Part shown: in pieces, positions 36,974-49,235 of the stretch
Position numbering within the stretch: the stretch's first letter is position 1
How the letters are laid out: every line of letters starts with the position of its first letter
Source: Apricaphanius iberus
Lineage: Eukaryota > Chordata > Actinopteri > Cyprinodontiformes > Aphaniidae
Assembly: GCA_028564705.1 (NCBI GenBank)
Contig: JAPXFQ010000787.1
Location: forward strand, 3,844,001-3,908,000
DNA length: 64,000 nt
Direction of reading: 5' to 3'
Program-made: the position numbers and the translations under genes
The notes under the pieces: generated by a model
What the model saw: only the letters and a program-made list of their open reading frames with translations
What the model was told of the DNA's origin: nothing
The model's database searches: none

Positions 36974-37620
36974 TTAAAAGAAACAAAAGACTGTAACAGG
37001 GGGTGCTTAAGAGTCTTTAAGTAGTAGAATTAAAGATGAATTAAATCAAATCAAATACATTTTTTACACTGTAAATCTAAACATCTACAGCGGTAGAACA
37101 ATTGGATTTACTTCTAAATTGCATAAAAAGGCATTCGACATAAACTTCAGATTGGTGATATTCATGTAGCCTAAGCAAAACCAACAGTTTTTAAGGTTGT
37201 TTATCGAAGCAAAACGTTTATTTTTGGGAGAACCTTGCCCTAAATATGGAAGTTTTATGATTTTGGATTGGTTCACTGGTAATAGAGATCTTAAAGAGAT
37301 CTTAAAAGAAACAAAAGACTGTAACAGGGGGTGCTTAAGAGTCTTTAAGTAGTAGAATTAAAGATGAATTAAATCAAATCAAATACATTTTTTACACTGT
37401 AAATCTAAACATCTGCAGCGGTAGAACAATTGGATTTACTTCTAAATTGCATAAAAAGGCATTCGACATAAACTTCAGATTGGTGATATTCATGTAGCCT
37501 AAGCAAAACCAACAGTTTTTAAGGTTGTTTATCGAACCAAAACGTTTATTTTTGGGAGAACCTTGCCCTAAATATGGAAGTTTTATGATTTTGGATTGGT
37601 TCACTGGTAATAGAGATCTC
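36974..37620. repeat. Direct tandem duplication, 328-bp unit, two copies
   Basis: The unit starting TTAAAAGAAACAAAAGACTG at 36974 begins again at 37302 and continues to about 37620. I saw only a few differences (CTACAG versus CTGCAG, CGAAGCA versus CGAACCA), so the event is recent. Each unit carries the same minus-strand open frame of about 60 residues, which I do not recognise. Confidence 0.93.
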
Positions 37621-38074
37621 ACAAATTGGATGATAAGTTGTCCCAAAAATTAACTAGAACTAGAGAGGATGTCTTCATATGTTCAATAACAATGTTTAAC
37701 AAATGTAACACAAGGACATTATATTCCTTTTTCAGGTTTAATAGTAGCTTTACTGTTGCAGGTTTCTAATCATTTTTGTCAAACTCGCTACTTTGTTTAA
37801 AAAGTGGGTCAGATTCCTCATGACAATTTTGCCTAGATTTTTTACTAGAGTTAGAATCTCCAACCCTCTCTGCTCACCCAGATCCAAATATTCCCAAGGA
37901 CTTTGCCGCTAATCGCTCTAATTCCACCTCCTTAATTCCGACAAAGGGAGGAGAGAATAAAAAAGGTGTTCTGGTCAGATGATAACTTTCTGGCTAATGT
38001 AAAACTATATAACTCTATATGGGTGGAAATCAGCACTGCACATGACCCTGTATGCACCAGCATACAGGGTCATG

Positions 38075-38270
38075 CAGCTCTAAGGTGGCACAGTTGGTTG
38101 CACTGTTGCCTTTCAGCAGGAAGGTCATGGGTTCCAATCCTGGCCTTGTGTCTTTCTGCAGTGAGTCTGCATGTTTTTCTAGAGCAGGCGTGAGTTCTTC
38201 CCAGGTGTTCTGGCTCTTTCCATGGTCCAAAAGTCAAACTATTGGGTTAACTGACCGATGGCTCATTCCC
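38075..38270 (+). mobile_element. tRNA-derived SINE-type element
   Basis: A good A box TGGCACAGTTGG (from 38090) and B box GGTTCCAATCC (about 38130) are spaced as in a tRNA. They are followed by the body GTGTCTTTCTGCA...GTCTGCATGTTTTTCTAG and GGTCCAAAAGTCAAACTATTGGGTTAACTG, a body common in fish genomes. The 3' end is not defined. Confidence 0.6.
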
Positions 38271-39703
38271 AACAAACTAAGCCCCGCCCCCCTTACAGTT
38301 GCTAACACAGACAAGCCGTCACAGCGAACTGCATGCTTACAGTGAGACCAGCCAGTGACGAAAGGATTCCTCATGAGGTGGCTAGCTTGAGACAGCTCAT
38401 TAAAGCTAGCCTGACAGCTAAGATCATGCAAGACCATTATCTTATCTGTCATGTTGAGTCGACTGTGCGTTTTTGCCACACATCTTTATTCAACTGAGAC
38501 ATTTGTCTATTTGTGATCAAATAAATCCTGCCGCTTATCGTCTGGAGACCGTGTGACACATTTGCATGTGCTCCAGGCAAATCCTTTCATCATTTTTGTA
38601 TCTAAAAACCCAAGGCCCAAAACCACAATAGTTTTGCAGGTCCTAATGCTCCTCGATTGAAGGAGGCAGTGATAAAGTCTGAGTCTGTTAATTCTGGAAA
38701 ACTGATAGTTGAATGGTATTGATTCGTCTGCGTTCGGGGGAGTTGATGGAGTAGGACTGAACCACATGATTATGCTGCCACCACCACAGAACATAAAAAG
38801 GGGAATCATCTTTTAACAATGGCTCTATGCTTCCAATTTTCCATAAAGGCCATATTAGCAAAAATGGCTAGGTAATTAGAATGGACTGGAATCAAACGAA
38901 GACAGGTTGAAAAATGAAGAATTCTGAATTGCATCTTTAGTAAAATATTAAAACCCTGTTTTTTCTTTAATTTCACAACTATGCACCATTTTTTTTCATT
39001 CTGAAACATATAATTCTCATAAAAGACTATAAAGATTGTGTGTTTAACGCAAAAAAAAGTGAAAAAGATCAAGGGTTGGGGATACTTTTAGTCATCATCA
39101 TCATCAGAAATCTGCACATTGTTATGGTGTAATTCCTTATCCTAAAACCTCAGGGTTTGTTGTCCATTACATATAATCTGCTGTAATAAACTAACTAACC
39201 ATAACAATTTGAGGCTAGACTTTTCAGCAATAATGGCTTCTTCTTGGGTGAAATATTCCTTTAATCTTTGGTTGTAGAGATGAATTAATTTCTGCTGAAA
39301 GCACTTTAAGCATAAAGATGGCAAACAGTTTCAGCCAAAGCAACGTTACAGCAATACAAACATCAGCAAACGTGCTGCAAGGGGAGATTCAGATTTCAGC
39401 ACTAAACCCTTTAAAATATGCAGTCTACTGGTATCAGTAACAACACTACTCCGACTTTGTACAGCTGTACAGTGTGAGCTTATATACAAAAACATCAAAC
39501 AGGACGCAGCTGAACATGGAGTTAACAGGCAGCTCACTTTCTCTCTCTCTGTGAGCTGATTTTCATAAACACACAGGTCGGTGTTTAGACACAGGCTGCA
39601 GACCAGGAAGCAGTGGTCATTATTAAAAACCAGGGGTTTTGAGGAAAGGAACAAAGCACAAACATTGAGCGTCATTCATCAGAGCGTTCTCACTTCCAAC
39701 CAG

Positions 39704-39790
39704 GCTAATCTGAACATCCCGATGGGAGCTCTGCGTCCAGGGGCGGGACTTCCTGTCAAGAGGAGAGAGGAGACAGTGGACACAGAAGAG
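39704..39790 (+). CDS. smpx: smpx coding exon 2 (residues 13-41)
   Basis: The acceptor is CACTTCCAACCAG and the donor GTGAGA. It encodes [15 protein letters not shown] followed by [14 protein letters not shown], matching human [22 protein letters not shown]. It is exactly 29 codons, phase 0 at both ends. The longer surrounding open frame includes intronic sequence. Confidence 0.96.
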
Positions 39791-40677
39791 GTGAGACTTT
39801 TGACAAGTGATTAGCATCAACAGTGCTTAAAGCTTTAAATTCTAAATGTGTGCCGACTGGTCGCTGCATGTTTGAGGGCTTACGCTCCACATTTCCCTAA
39901 TCAAATGAAGCTGAGTCACATTGTGAACTGTGCTGAACAAACATGGCAGGAAGAGAAACCTGCCACAAGCTGTGGCGAGCTGCGAGTGTCAAGTTTCTGC
40001 TGCTTTAGAGAACATCTCTGTCAGATGTTTCCAGGGTTTCTACAGGCTGGAAAATTATGGAAATGGAGTATGGAAAATGTTTGGATTTCCACATCTTGTC
40101 CTTCCTTCCTTCCTTCCATCCATCCATCCATCCATTCTGTCTTCCATCCATCCATCCATTATTTCTTCCATCCATCCATCCATTATTTCTTCCATCCACC
40201 TTTCCTTCCATCCATCATCCATACATCCATCCATCCATCCATTCTGTTATCCATTTTCCCTTCCTTCCATCCATCCATCCATCCATCCATCATCCATCCA
40301 TCCCTCAATCCAACTATCCATCCATCCATTCTGTCTTCCATCCATCCATCCAACTATCCATCCATCCATTCTTTCTTCTATGCACCCTTCCTTCTATGCA
40401 TCCATCCATCCAACCATCCATTCTGTCTTCCATCCATCCATCCATTCTGTCTTCCATCCATCCAACCATCGATTCTGTCTTCCATCCATCCAACCATCCA
40501 TTCTGTCTTCCATCCATCCATCCATCCATCCATCCATCCAAATCAGAAAATTAACAACATTGATCAGATCACTAACAGATTACTCCCTTCATGAATCAGG
40601 ATCTAATGGATTCATTGATATTTATTTGTGTTTCAGCTAAACTGTTATATTTGTAATTTTGGGTGTTTTTCATTCAG
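39791..40677. other. smpx intron 3
   Basis: This is an 887-bp intron. About half is the CCAT array; the flanks hold nothing recognisable. The long open frames running through it (about 39848-40640) are repeat artefacts. Confidence 0.8.
40100..40541. repeat. (CCAT)n tetranucleotide array, smpx intron 3
   Basis: About 440 bp of CATC repeats are broken by TTCTGTCTT and TTATTTCTT steps, giving a higher-order unit of about 24-32 bases, and open with CCTT repeats. On the smpx sense strand it reads (ATCC)n, the same polarity as the two mbtps2 arrays in their transcript. Confidence 0.96.
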
Positions 40678-40824
40678 CCTCAACCACCGGAGCTACCGAA
40701 GCGCCCTGTGACACCAGAGGAGAGGAAAGCTTTGCCGGGTGCAAAGAAGCTACCGGGCCCGGCCGTCAACCTATCAGAGCTGCAAAACAAAAAGAGTGAA
40801 CTACGATGGGTCACCAAGGAATAA
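40678..40824 (+). CDS. smpx: smpx coding exon 3 (residues 42-89 and stop)
   Basis: The acceptor is TTTTTCATTCAG. It encodes a Pro-rich stretch, then [18 protein letters not shown] and a C-terminal WVTKE. Human has [18 protein letters not shown] and VPKAEQ. The TAA is at 40822-40824, followed three bases later by a donor-like GTAGGT at 40828, implying a spliced 3' UTR. Confidence 0.96.
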   Translation, partial: PQPPELPKRPVTPEERKALPGAKKLPGPAVNLSELQNKKSELRWVTKE

Positions 40825-40827
40825 CAT

Positions 40828-43800
40828 GTAGGTTTCTCTATGGCTCAACACAATTATTCATTAAAAACCACAACACTTTATTTCAAGAAATTTTGTTTGT
40901 AAAAAGCATGAAAAACCAACTGTTAATCATGCGACGGGGTTGAATGTATGAAAGTAAAACTACATGTTGTTGTTTAACATATGATTATTTAAAATGGTGA
41001 TTGTTTATTTTCATATAGTATTGATCCAAGCTGTTTTTGGCAATAGGGAAAAAAGATTGAGTAAAATGTTATCAAATTATTAACTAATTGAATTAATTCC
41101 TTTTCCTAAAAAAAACGATCAGTTTGAAAATAAATAAAAGTATTTTCTTTGTAAAATTACAGTTGTTTATAATAATATTGAGTGTTGTCCAGAGCTGTTA
41201 CAGGCTATTTGAAAATAGATAACATAAAAAATAAATAAAAAATAAACTTTTTCCATAATATATAAGTATGTAAAAAATAATATATTGAATTTAATAAATA
41301 TATATTATAATCAAGTTAAATGTGAATGTAATAAAAATATACATGTATGTAAAAAATGAAGGGGGCAACATTAAACTACTAAACCAGCAAAATAAAAAAT
41401 GTAAAACATTGTCCCTGAAAGAAAACCTACAAGTTGTTTTGTAAAACTATATTTATGGATAATATATTCTGATAATTTGAACTGACATTAAATAAAACAA
41501 TAGATAAAAAAGAAAATTATTAAATAAATGTTTAAGTCAAATAAAGGCTTTCTTTTCAAATATTTGGAGGTAAAACTTAAGGGTCAATTAAAAAAAAAAG
41601 AACAATGGGGAAAAAATTTACATTTATGTCATTCTGTTCAAAAAGTGAAACTCATTCCTGATGTAGTTTAATTACACATAGACTTAAATGTTGCAGGCCT
41701 TGATACCTTGCAGATAGACAGATAGATAGATAGATAGACAGATAGATAGATAGACAGACAGACAGACAGCCGTCCCTGTAGCCATAATAGTTTTAGTGTT
41801 GCAGGAACAAACGATCTCCTGAACCTCTCAGTCCTGTCTCTCAAAGACAAATAATCTTTCACTGCAGCTGCTTCTCTGGCTGGTCAGGACATCATGGAGG
41901 GGGTGTTTGGTATTACCCAGAATGCCCTGCAGCTTCCTCCTCATCTGCCTCTCTACCACAGTTCTTACAGGGTCCAGCTCCCGACCCAGTACAGAACTTG
42001 CCTTTTTGACCAGTTTGTCCGGACGTCTACGGTCTTTGTACGGAGCGCTACTTCCCCAGCAGCCAACAGCATACAGAAGCACACTTCTTATGACTGTGTG
42101 GCAAAACATGTGCAGCATGTCACTGCAGACATCAAAGGACCTTAGTCACCTCATGAAAAAAAAAAGGCGACTCTGTCCCTTCCTGTATGCTGCGTCTGTG
42201 TTGGTGGTCCACTCCAGTTTCTGATCCAGAACCACCCCAAGTATCTTTAGGATTCCACAGTCTCTATTTCCTGCCCATCTATGTAGACAGGCTGTCTTGG
42301 TGGTTTAAATCTCCTGAAGTCCACCACCAGCTCCTTTTTCTTAGTGCCGTTCAGAAGAAGGCAGTTTTTTGTTTTTTTTCTCCAGTCAGTGAAGGTCTCC
42401 ACCAGGTCCCTGGTTGTAAACAGGATGTACAGCTATTAAAAAATGTCTGACTTTTGAAAAAAGCTATTTTGCTGTTTCAGTGACCAAAAATATTGAACTA
42501 TTTACAATATTCAAATTTTTTCAGGTGTACCTGTCTAAAACTATTATATCTGAAATGTCTGTATCTTTATAAGACAAATATACAAGAAAAATGCATTATT
42601 AAGTGCGATTGGGTTATGTTAAGTGTTGCTGGATCACGTAAAAAATGTCCAAAAAATAAAATGCAAATAAGAACCAAAACACATGCAGGAGGGATAAGGG
42701 TGAATTTATAAACTATGTCACGGTCTCATTGAGGAGGATGCAAATTCAGTTCTAGTGAAAGAAAAATAGTGAATAATTTCCCAACATAAACACGGCTGGG
42801 TGTCAGCATGCAGTCGGAAGCTAACAGGTTGCTCTGAAATGCAACAAAATGTCGAGAATAGATGAAAAGAAAAATCAAATTCCCAGCCTAAATAAAGTCT
42901 ATTGTCAATTTTTTATTTCAATGAATAATAATTTACACGAAAAAGCCAAGTTTGTCAACAATTAGAACCTTTTTGTTCTTTATGGTAGAAATATTTTATA
43001 CATGACCAAATCCTTCATTTTGAAGGCACTGTACCTAGTTCCCGGTAATGCTCTACGCTCGCCACTGGGTGTCAATGTTGGTCGCTCTTCTGTCCTTCAG
43101 GTCAAGCATAGTGTGTGTGGATGTCTGCTTGTGTGTGTGTGAGAGAGTGTGTGTGGGCTGGGAGGATTTGAGCCAGGCACTATATTTGTACTTTACAGCA
43201 TTATGAGTGTGTCTTTTAGGAGTGAGAGCAGAGTGAAGCAGTCTGTGCCGTGACTTTGTCAGCAGGACGCACAAACCGCACCACATAAACACAGAGACCG
43301 CTCCACCCTATCACAGACACGTTGCGGGAGCCATCCAATAAGAAGGCAGCTTCATATTAAAACCAGGATCTTTAATCAAATCTGCTTTTTCTCCTTTAAA
43401 AACAGGAAGAACAAAAACGTAATAGTTATTCGCAATGAAGTGTTTCATATAGTTTTTTTTTTTCATAAGTACCGCCATGATAACATGCTTTATTAATCCT
43501 AGAGGTAAATGAAACATAACACATGCTATACTTGCAGATGCTGATGGCTTTAGAGAGGAAATATCTCCTGTAGCGGTCAATGTTTCATAAGAGGATGCTT
43601 TGGATTGTCCATAATTTTCCATAATAATGCAGCAACAACTTTATTTAGAAAGCACTTGTAAAAAAAAGTGCTGCACATAACTGCGTACTAAAAAAGGACA
43701 TTAAATAAAAACCTCCTGCTTTGTCTTTTCCTGCCTCAACTTTGTGAAACAATCTGCCTCAAAATATTAGGCAGATTGTTCCACAAAGGTTTGTAAGCTA

Positions 43801-44397
43801 AGGCCATCTTGATTAGCCCAACCTATGCGTCCTATTTCTATGCCAAGAGTTTTACTGGTCCTTTTTGTTTTATCTGCATTGTTTTTTTATTTTTTAGCTC
43901 TTGATAGCTGTTCAGAACTTTGTTTAAAAGTATTTTATAAATGAATAAAATATGACATATGAAAAAAAAAACATATTACAATATAATAAAACCAATAGGT
44001 CTCACTGTTGTTGAAAGGTTAAGAATAAAAAAAAATTCAAAATGGAAAAAAATCCAGCATCTATGATTGTGGACATCATATTCATTTATGGCTTTAGAGT
44101 AAGGGTTTTAAGAGCCTGAATGCGGAACGTAATAGAACCCATAATTAATCTTCCTATTGCAGTTATTCCCAGTTTCACACAAAAACACAAAGTGTGTCCT
44201 CTTAATACACACCTTGCTTTGTCAAGTAGAATAACGATAATGTCACTTTCAGATTAAGACTAAGATCTACAAAGACGAAAAACCCCCAAAAGGTTTTCTT
44301 CTTGAAATCTATATAATTAGATTTTTGACTTATCTTGTTTGTCTGATAGCTGCCAAATGAAATCCCTCACCAGACTTATCTGTCTTTTCCCCTGCAG
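40828..44397. other. Putative smpx intron 4 (3' UTR intron)
   Basis: It holds an AT-rich stretch (about 40830-41650), a LINE fragment with a GATA/GACA tail (41710-42430), a short TG run near 43130, and otherwise unrecognised sequence. Region 43040-43330 is more GC-rich without a gene that I can support. Confidence 0.5.
41712..42430 (-). pseudogene. L2/CR1-like LINE 3' fragment with microsatellite tail
   Basis: The minus strand encodes the C-terminal part of a reverse transcriptase ORF in broken frames: KKELVVDFRR, QPVYIDGQE, then SVLLYAVGCWGSS, RPDKLVKKASSVLGREL, and RTERFRRSFVPATLKLL. These blocks are typical of fish L2/Maui-type elements. The 3' end is a CTGT/CTAT microsatellite (plus-strand GACA/GATA at 41712-41770), as such elements usually have. 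The 5' portion is missing and frames are interrupted. Confidence 0.75.
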
Positions 44398-44935
44398 GAG
44401 ACTCATGCCAGCCGGAGATAATGGTCGATAATCTTCGCAGGCTCAGAATTGCCGCAGAAGAGTAACAACACTGCAGCCTCAAGATGTTCGGAGAAATTTA
44501 ACAGTCTGCCTAAAATTGAATCTAAAAGCTCACACCAAGTCAATATTTTAGGTTAAACTACACAATTAAGCAGATTTGCATTAAAAAAGGGAAACATATT
44601 TGGTTTCTGTTGCAGTTTTGGCTTGGACTCAGTGAATAAGGTGAGAGGTGTCATCCATTCTATAAGTATTTTAGGGTTTAGTTTATTAGTTTAGAATGAA
44701 ACATATTCAAAGAGTCCTCCATTATCCCATACAAAATTAACTAACATTCTGGCAATGACATTTAGACACTGAGCTTTTTAGCACTGCTTTCCATTTACTG
44801 ACCTTTGAGTAGATGTAACATCTGAAGGATTGGTCATTGGAGGGTTGGCGGTATTATTACTTGTATTTTTTGTTGTATCTGTTGTGTTTCCCAGAAAATG
44901 AATAATATCAAAATAAAACATATAAAACACGGACC
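44398..44935 (+). other. smpx: Candidate smpx 3' UTR exon with polyadenylation signal
   Basis: A strong acceptor, TCTTTTCCCCTGCAG, ends at 44397. The following sequence has no conserved frame and reaches AATAAA at 44912-44917. Human SMPX also has a non-coding last exon. Support is positional and by signal only. Confidence 0.5.
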
Positions 44936-46411
44936 TATTTCATCACTTCCTGCTAAACCTAAAGACAATCAATGATTGTTGTCTGGTCAATGATTATAAC
45001 TACAACTTCTTTTATTGTATGAAAATATTATAAGTGTATCCACATTTTCATTCATACATTGTTTGAGCTTCAGAGCAATTAATTAATGAGACAACGATAG
45101 TATAAGTTGTAGTTGAAGCAATCACGCTAATTGGTAGTTAACAGAACATAATGGAGGGTAGGGCTAATGACGAATGTGACCTTAATGCCCCATTGGTACA
45201 ACATGTTTAGGAGAGCGTTGCCACTGTCAGTTGGACTCCCACTTGGCAGTGGGGGTTAAACCCAAACGCCTCATTTGACGACCTGCTAGCGCGACAACAA
45301 TTGGGAAGTACTAGTATGTCTAGTCCTTGTCGCAAGCAGTGGCGCTTTTTTCTCACAGTCAAGTCCAGTAAAGTGCACCAACTGTACCATATCACTGTCC
45401 TTTGGACCTTCACTTCAAAGTGGTCCAGGAATGGTGCGGTATGGGTCAGTTTTATGGGCCGCTTTTACGATGCAGACAGAAAACCAGACTGCTATACCAC
45501 TCAGTGGAAACAAAGCATTCGAGTGGTTTCTCTGACTACAGCTTATGAGACGGATAGTTCCTACCTATGTTCAGAACTCAAGACGCCTTTTGGAAGAATA
45601 GTGAGAGCTCTTCAAGAAACAAGATACGAGGTCCGTTTGTCTTGTATTTGAGGATTTTGTCTTCATTGTTCATTATGTCTATTTTATTTTTACTTTTTGA
45701 GTGTTATCATATCTTAAATAAAATTGGAGGATTTCTGTTGATGTCAATGACAACGCTGGGAAGAGTTGTAATAAAAAAAAGTGCTGACAAATATGGTTCC
45801 AACAGTGTGACAACTTGTCCTTGATGTTTTCCTTTAGATATCTATATCGAGATTTCATCAAACTTCCATCCACCAGTCTATGTTTACCACATCTCCAAGA
45901 CAGGTGGTAAGGTTCAGAAGAGCGCACTTTGGTGTGTCTTGTCAATTTACCAGTCACAATTAGTGCCATTGGCATACTGGACATGTCCTAGTGAAGTGTG
46001 CCAAGACAGAATAGATTACTGGATTTGATCTGTAGATAACTTATTCAGAGGCATCGATGTTTCTTCTTAGAACTGTTTCCACAAAGATTGCTGAGCACCA
46101 CACCTTGGGAGGGTTGTGACACAGAGGGTATAATAAATGTCTGGTTTCCAATAATCAGCAACAGTTATATTAATAACTTAATATTGGTATAATTGTTGAT
46201 GAAGCTCAAGTTATCAGTTATAAATTAAATAATGGGGCACCAGTTTCCTAATATCGCTATATATAAAGCACTATTTATTATACCAGACCTCAGGATCATG
46301 TAAAGTTAAAAGTTCATAACCATGGGACTCAATGACTCTACACTCCAAAGAAAACACACTTTGTCTCGAGTTAAGGGAATTTATAAAAATTGCTCAGCTC
46401 TTAATTTAATT

Positions 46412-46472
46412 CAATTCTGTTTATTTGTATAGCGCCAATTTACAAAATATGTAATCTCAAGGCACTTAACAA
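46412..46472. repeat. Fish interspersed repeat fragment
   Basis: AATTCTGTTTATTTGTATAG, CGCCAATTTACAAAATATG and AATCTCAAGGCACTTAAC are words I recognise as a very common repeat terminus in teleost genomes. Only about 60 bases are present. Class uncertain. Confidence 0.5.
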
Positions 46473-48074
46473 GAAAAATAATTTCAGTATAATTATACAA
46501 ACATTCCAATCAGTTAAAGGTTTGGTTTTCTATGTAAGAAATCCCAGCAAGTACCGTTGAGTCATTGACGTGAGGTTGTGCCCGGAACATGCAGACTCCA
46601 ACCACAGCAATCCCTCATTAATCCTTCATAATGAGGAAGCATTATATCAAAAGCATTCCAAAATAAATGCCATCTATTCTAAAGCATGCACTATTCTATC
46701 AAATGAAGGGATGGATAATATGCGGAAGCTAAAAATCTAAACAAACAGGGTCATAGGAAAACAAGAGTCACGCGTGTGCGAGTGCAGCACTTGTGTGTGA
46801 ATCAAACAATCAAAACCAAACAAAACAAAACACTGCCTCTGCTTACAAATAATAAGGAAAAAGAAGTAACAGTTGCCTCCTTTGGGTTCGAAAAATCGTG
46901 GATCGACAAAATGCTGACAGTGCGCATGTCTTGTTTATAGACTGTGATGACATCTCTCTGCACAGACCAATGAAAGACTGCGGAGTTTGTTTTGTGCAAG
47001 ATGGCCACTGACGAAGCTCAGGGGTTGATGGGAGACGCAGTCCGTACGGTATATTGTTAAACAAATCCAATAGGAATGTTGAACAAACAAAAAACAATAA
47101 GACTGTATGTTTTAAAATTCATTTTACCAATATGGTTTGCTTTTTAGGCTTAGGGTTTGTTAGCAGAGATCCGAAGAGCTCCCAATATCCTAACTTTTTT
47201 TCAACTTAGTTGGCTCCAGTGGCATTATTGTTAATGTGGCAACATTTGTTTTGAATTGAATGACCTGTAGCCTCTCTTTGCCTTTCCATGGATTTACTCA
47301 GGAAAAGAAAAAGAATTTCACAATTTTTTCATTCTATATTATTCATACACTTAAATACTTGCATGCAGGCATATAATCCAAATATTAAGATTACTCTACA
47401 AAGGTGTGGCTCAGCCCCCAATCTCCCCAGGTCGTTGAAACGCCACTGATTGGCTCTGATAGATTTTCCAATCAAGCTAAACAATCTTCTCCAGGAAATC
47501 CTGCATCTATACTCTCCTCCCAACAGTACATTTCTAAAACACTTTTACAAGTCCTCCAGAAGACCCCTTTACCAATGCTCAAAACCTGGTTCCATTTGTG
47601 AAGCATTGGATCTACTGAGTTCTTTACCCTATCCGTCGCTTTCAATTCAGACTCCTTAGGGAGGAAGATAATTTCAGCCACTTGTACTTCCTCCCTTCCC
47701 TGTGTTGCAGTTTCAGCTCAGTTGAATGCTTTCTGTACACCTAGAGACTTTGAAAATATTTATTAAAGAAATTATTATCAAAATTATTATTAGCTCACAT
47801 CTTAAGACTTGGGTTAACAGTTTTTTAGTCTCAGACTAAAGATTTTATAAACACCGAATCTTGTAGTGACACTATTTAAAAGACTACATCTAGACTATTT
47901 TAGCTTCCTGCCAAATTCCTCCCATTATGCTTAGCATTATACAGTTTCTTTATGTGCAAATGTTGTAGCATTATTTGCCAAAACTGATATGTCCAATAAA
48001 GACTTGCATTCAAAGTGGGTACTGTATTGACAAGTAACTGATTAACATATCTTTTTAATGCAAGGCTTTTTTGC

Positions 48075-49235
48075 TCAGTGTTGGGTAGTAACAGAATAGA
48101 TGTATCGGCGGTACGTATTTAGAATACTAATTATTAGTAACTGTATTCCGTTACAGGTAATATTTTTAAACATGGTATTTGGAATACAGTTACTTCCATA
48201 ATATCATTGGAATACTTGTGTGTTTTCCAGTTTCCTCCTGAAAGATGAATACGTTTCTAAGTTTTGTAAAAGTTTTGGGAAATGTGTGTTTCCGCATTGT
48301 GTAGACTATCCCATAATACCCCTAAACAAAATGCAGCTGAAACCATAGAGATCCTGTGCCCGAAACACTCCCGACCTGCAAGCAAGCGGCATATTTGTAG
48401 TACCATCTAAAATATTTTTGCAAAGGTCAGTGCTGATCCAGGTGGGAAAATTCTTACATTCTTGTGTAAATTTTTGGTGGCGGGTCTCAAGAAATTACAC
48501 CGCCGCACATCGACTATGTCAACATCAAACTGGAAATTAAGCATTCCGGCTGGCCAGCATTTCAAGGTATGTGAAAGTCACAAAAAAACGATGAACAAAA
48601 ACAAAATAATATCCTCTACCACTGTTTTTTTTGTCCATTATTTGACAGGGCCTGTATTGTGTTAGTTAGGTCATTTCTCACAGTTACAGTGGTTGAATCT
48701 GACATGACGTTAGCTCTATTATATGTTGTGATGGGATTGCCGAAAATTATAGCTACTAGGATAAAAGCTTTCCATTCGGAGCGCAGTGAATTTCATTTTA
48801 CAATACTTTGCATATTTATAACAGAAAGTCACCAATAACCTACAGTAATTGGCTGTGGCTCATGAACAGCCAAACTTAATTTTAAATGACTAAATATAAA
48901 ATCTAATAAAATGTAAAGATATATTACTGCTAAAAACCAGGTGTTTGGTTGGTTGGTTTTTAGTCACTGAGAGGTAGCAGTGTTGTGCCAAAAATAACTA
49001 AATACTTCATTTTTTTCCCAGTCAGTACCTAATGTTTAGCATTAATATGCCCTCTGTTTTCCTGCGGGAGTAGCTACCAGCGCATTTTGTGATATTTAAT
49101 AGACTTAAATGCTGTTTTTAAGGGGAAGTATTCCAAGTATTTAGAATACAGTACCAGGATTCAGCAAAGTAACGGAATACATTACAAAATACATTTTAAA
49201 GCAGGTATTCAGTATTCTTCCTGTATTCCAGGGGG
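48075..49235. mobile_element. MITE-like element, CAGTGTTGGGTAGTAAC left end
   Basis: The left end reads CAGTGTTGGGTAGTAACAGAAT. Inverted arms ATTTAGAATAC / GTATTCC and TAACTGTATTCCGTTAC / GTAACGGAATACATTAC occur at both sides (48110-48200 and 49130-49230). The expected right terminus is degraded. Similar ends occur in hAT MITEs of fish. The interior has no coding sequence that I trust. Confidence 0.5.

Larger units (their letters stand above)
35019..39703. other. smpx intron 2 (4.7 kb)
   Basis: It holds a tRNA-like relic at 36181-36253, a 328-bp tandem duplication at 36974-37620, a perfect hairpin at 38041-38074 and a SINE at 38075-38270. The rest is AT-rich. Open frames here look random or repeat-derived. 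Confidence 0.65.
22085..44935 (+). other. smpx: smpx transcription unit (inferred five-exon gene)
   Basis: SMPX (chisel) is a small muscle protein of costameres, linked in mammals to the IGF-1 / Rac1 response and to deafness. Inferred exons: about 22085-22140 (5' UTR), 34956-35018, 39704-39790, 40678-40827 and 44398 to about 44935 (3' UTR). The coding parts join into 89 residues: M-A-K-P-S-T-N-V-K-A-L-Q, then a [12 protein letters not shown] block, then [23 protein letters not shown], ending in VTKE. Human SMPX has 88 residues with the same blocks and exon breaks at the same places. Coding exons are near certain; the untranslated exons rest on splice sites, position and a polyadenylation signal only. 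Confidence 0.85.

Noticed and set aside
39848..40640. Open frames of 248 and 236 codons across the CCAT array
   Set aside because: Repeat artefacts in smpx intron 3. The real smpx exons flank them in other reading contexts.
45301..45651. 116-codon open frame between smpx and klhl34
   Set aside because: No recognisable domain, no splice or promoter support, and frames of this length occur by chance in a window this size.
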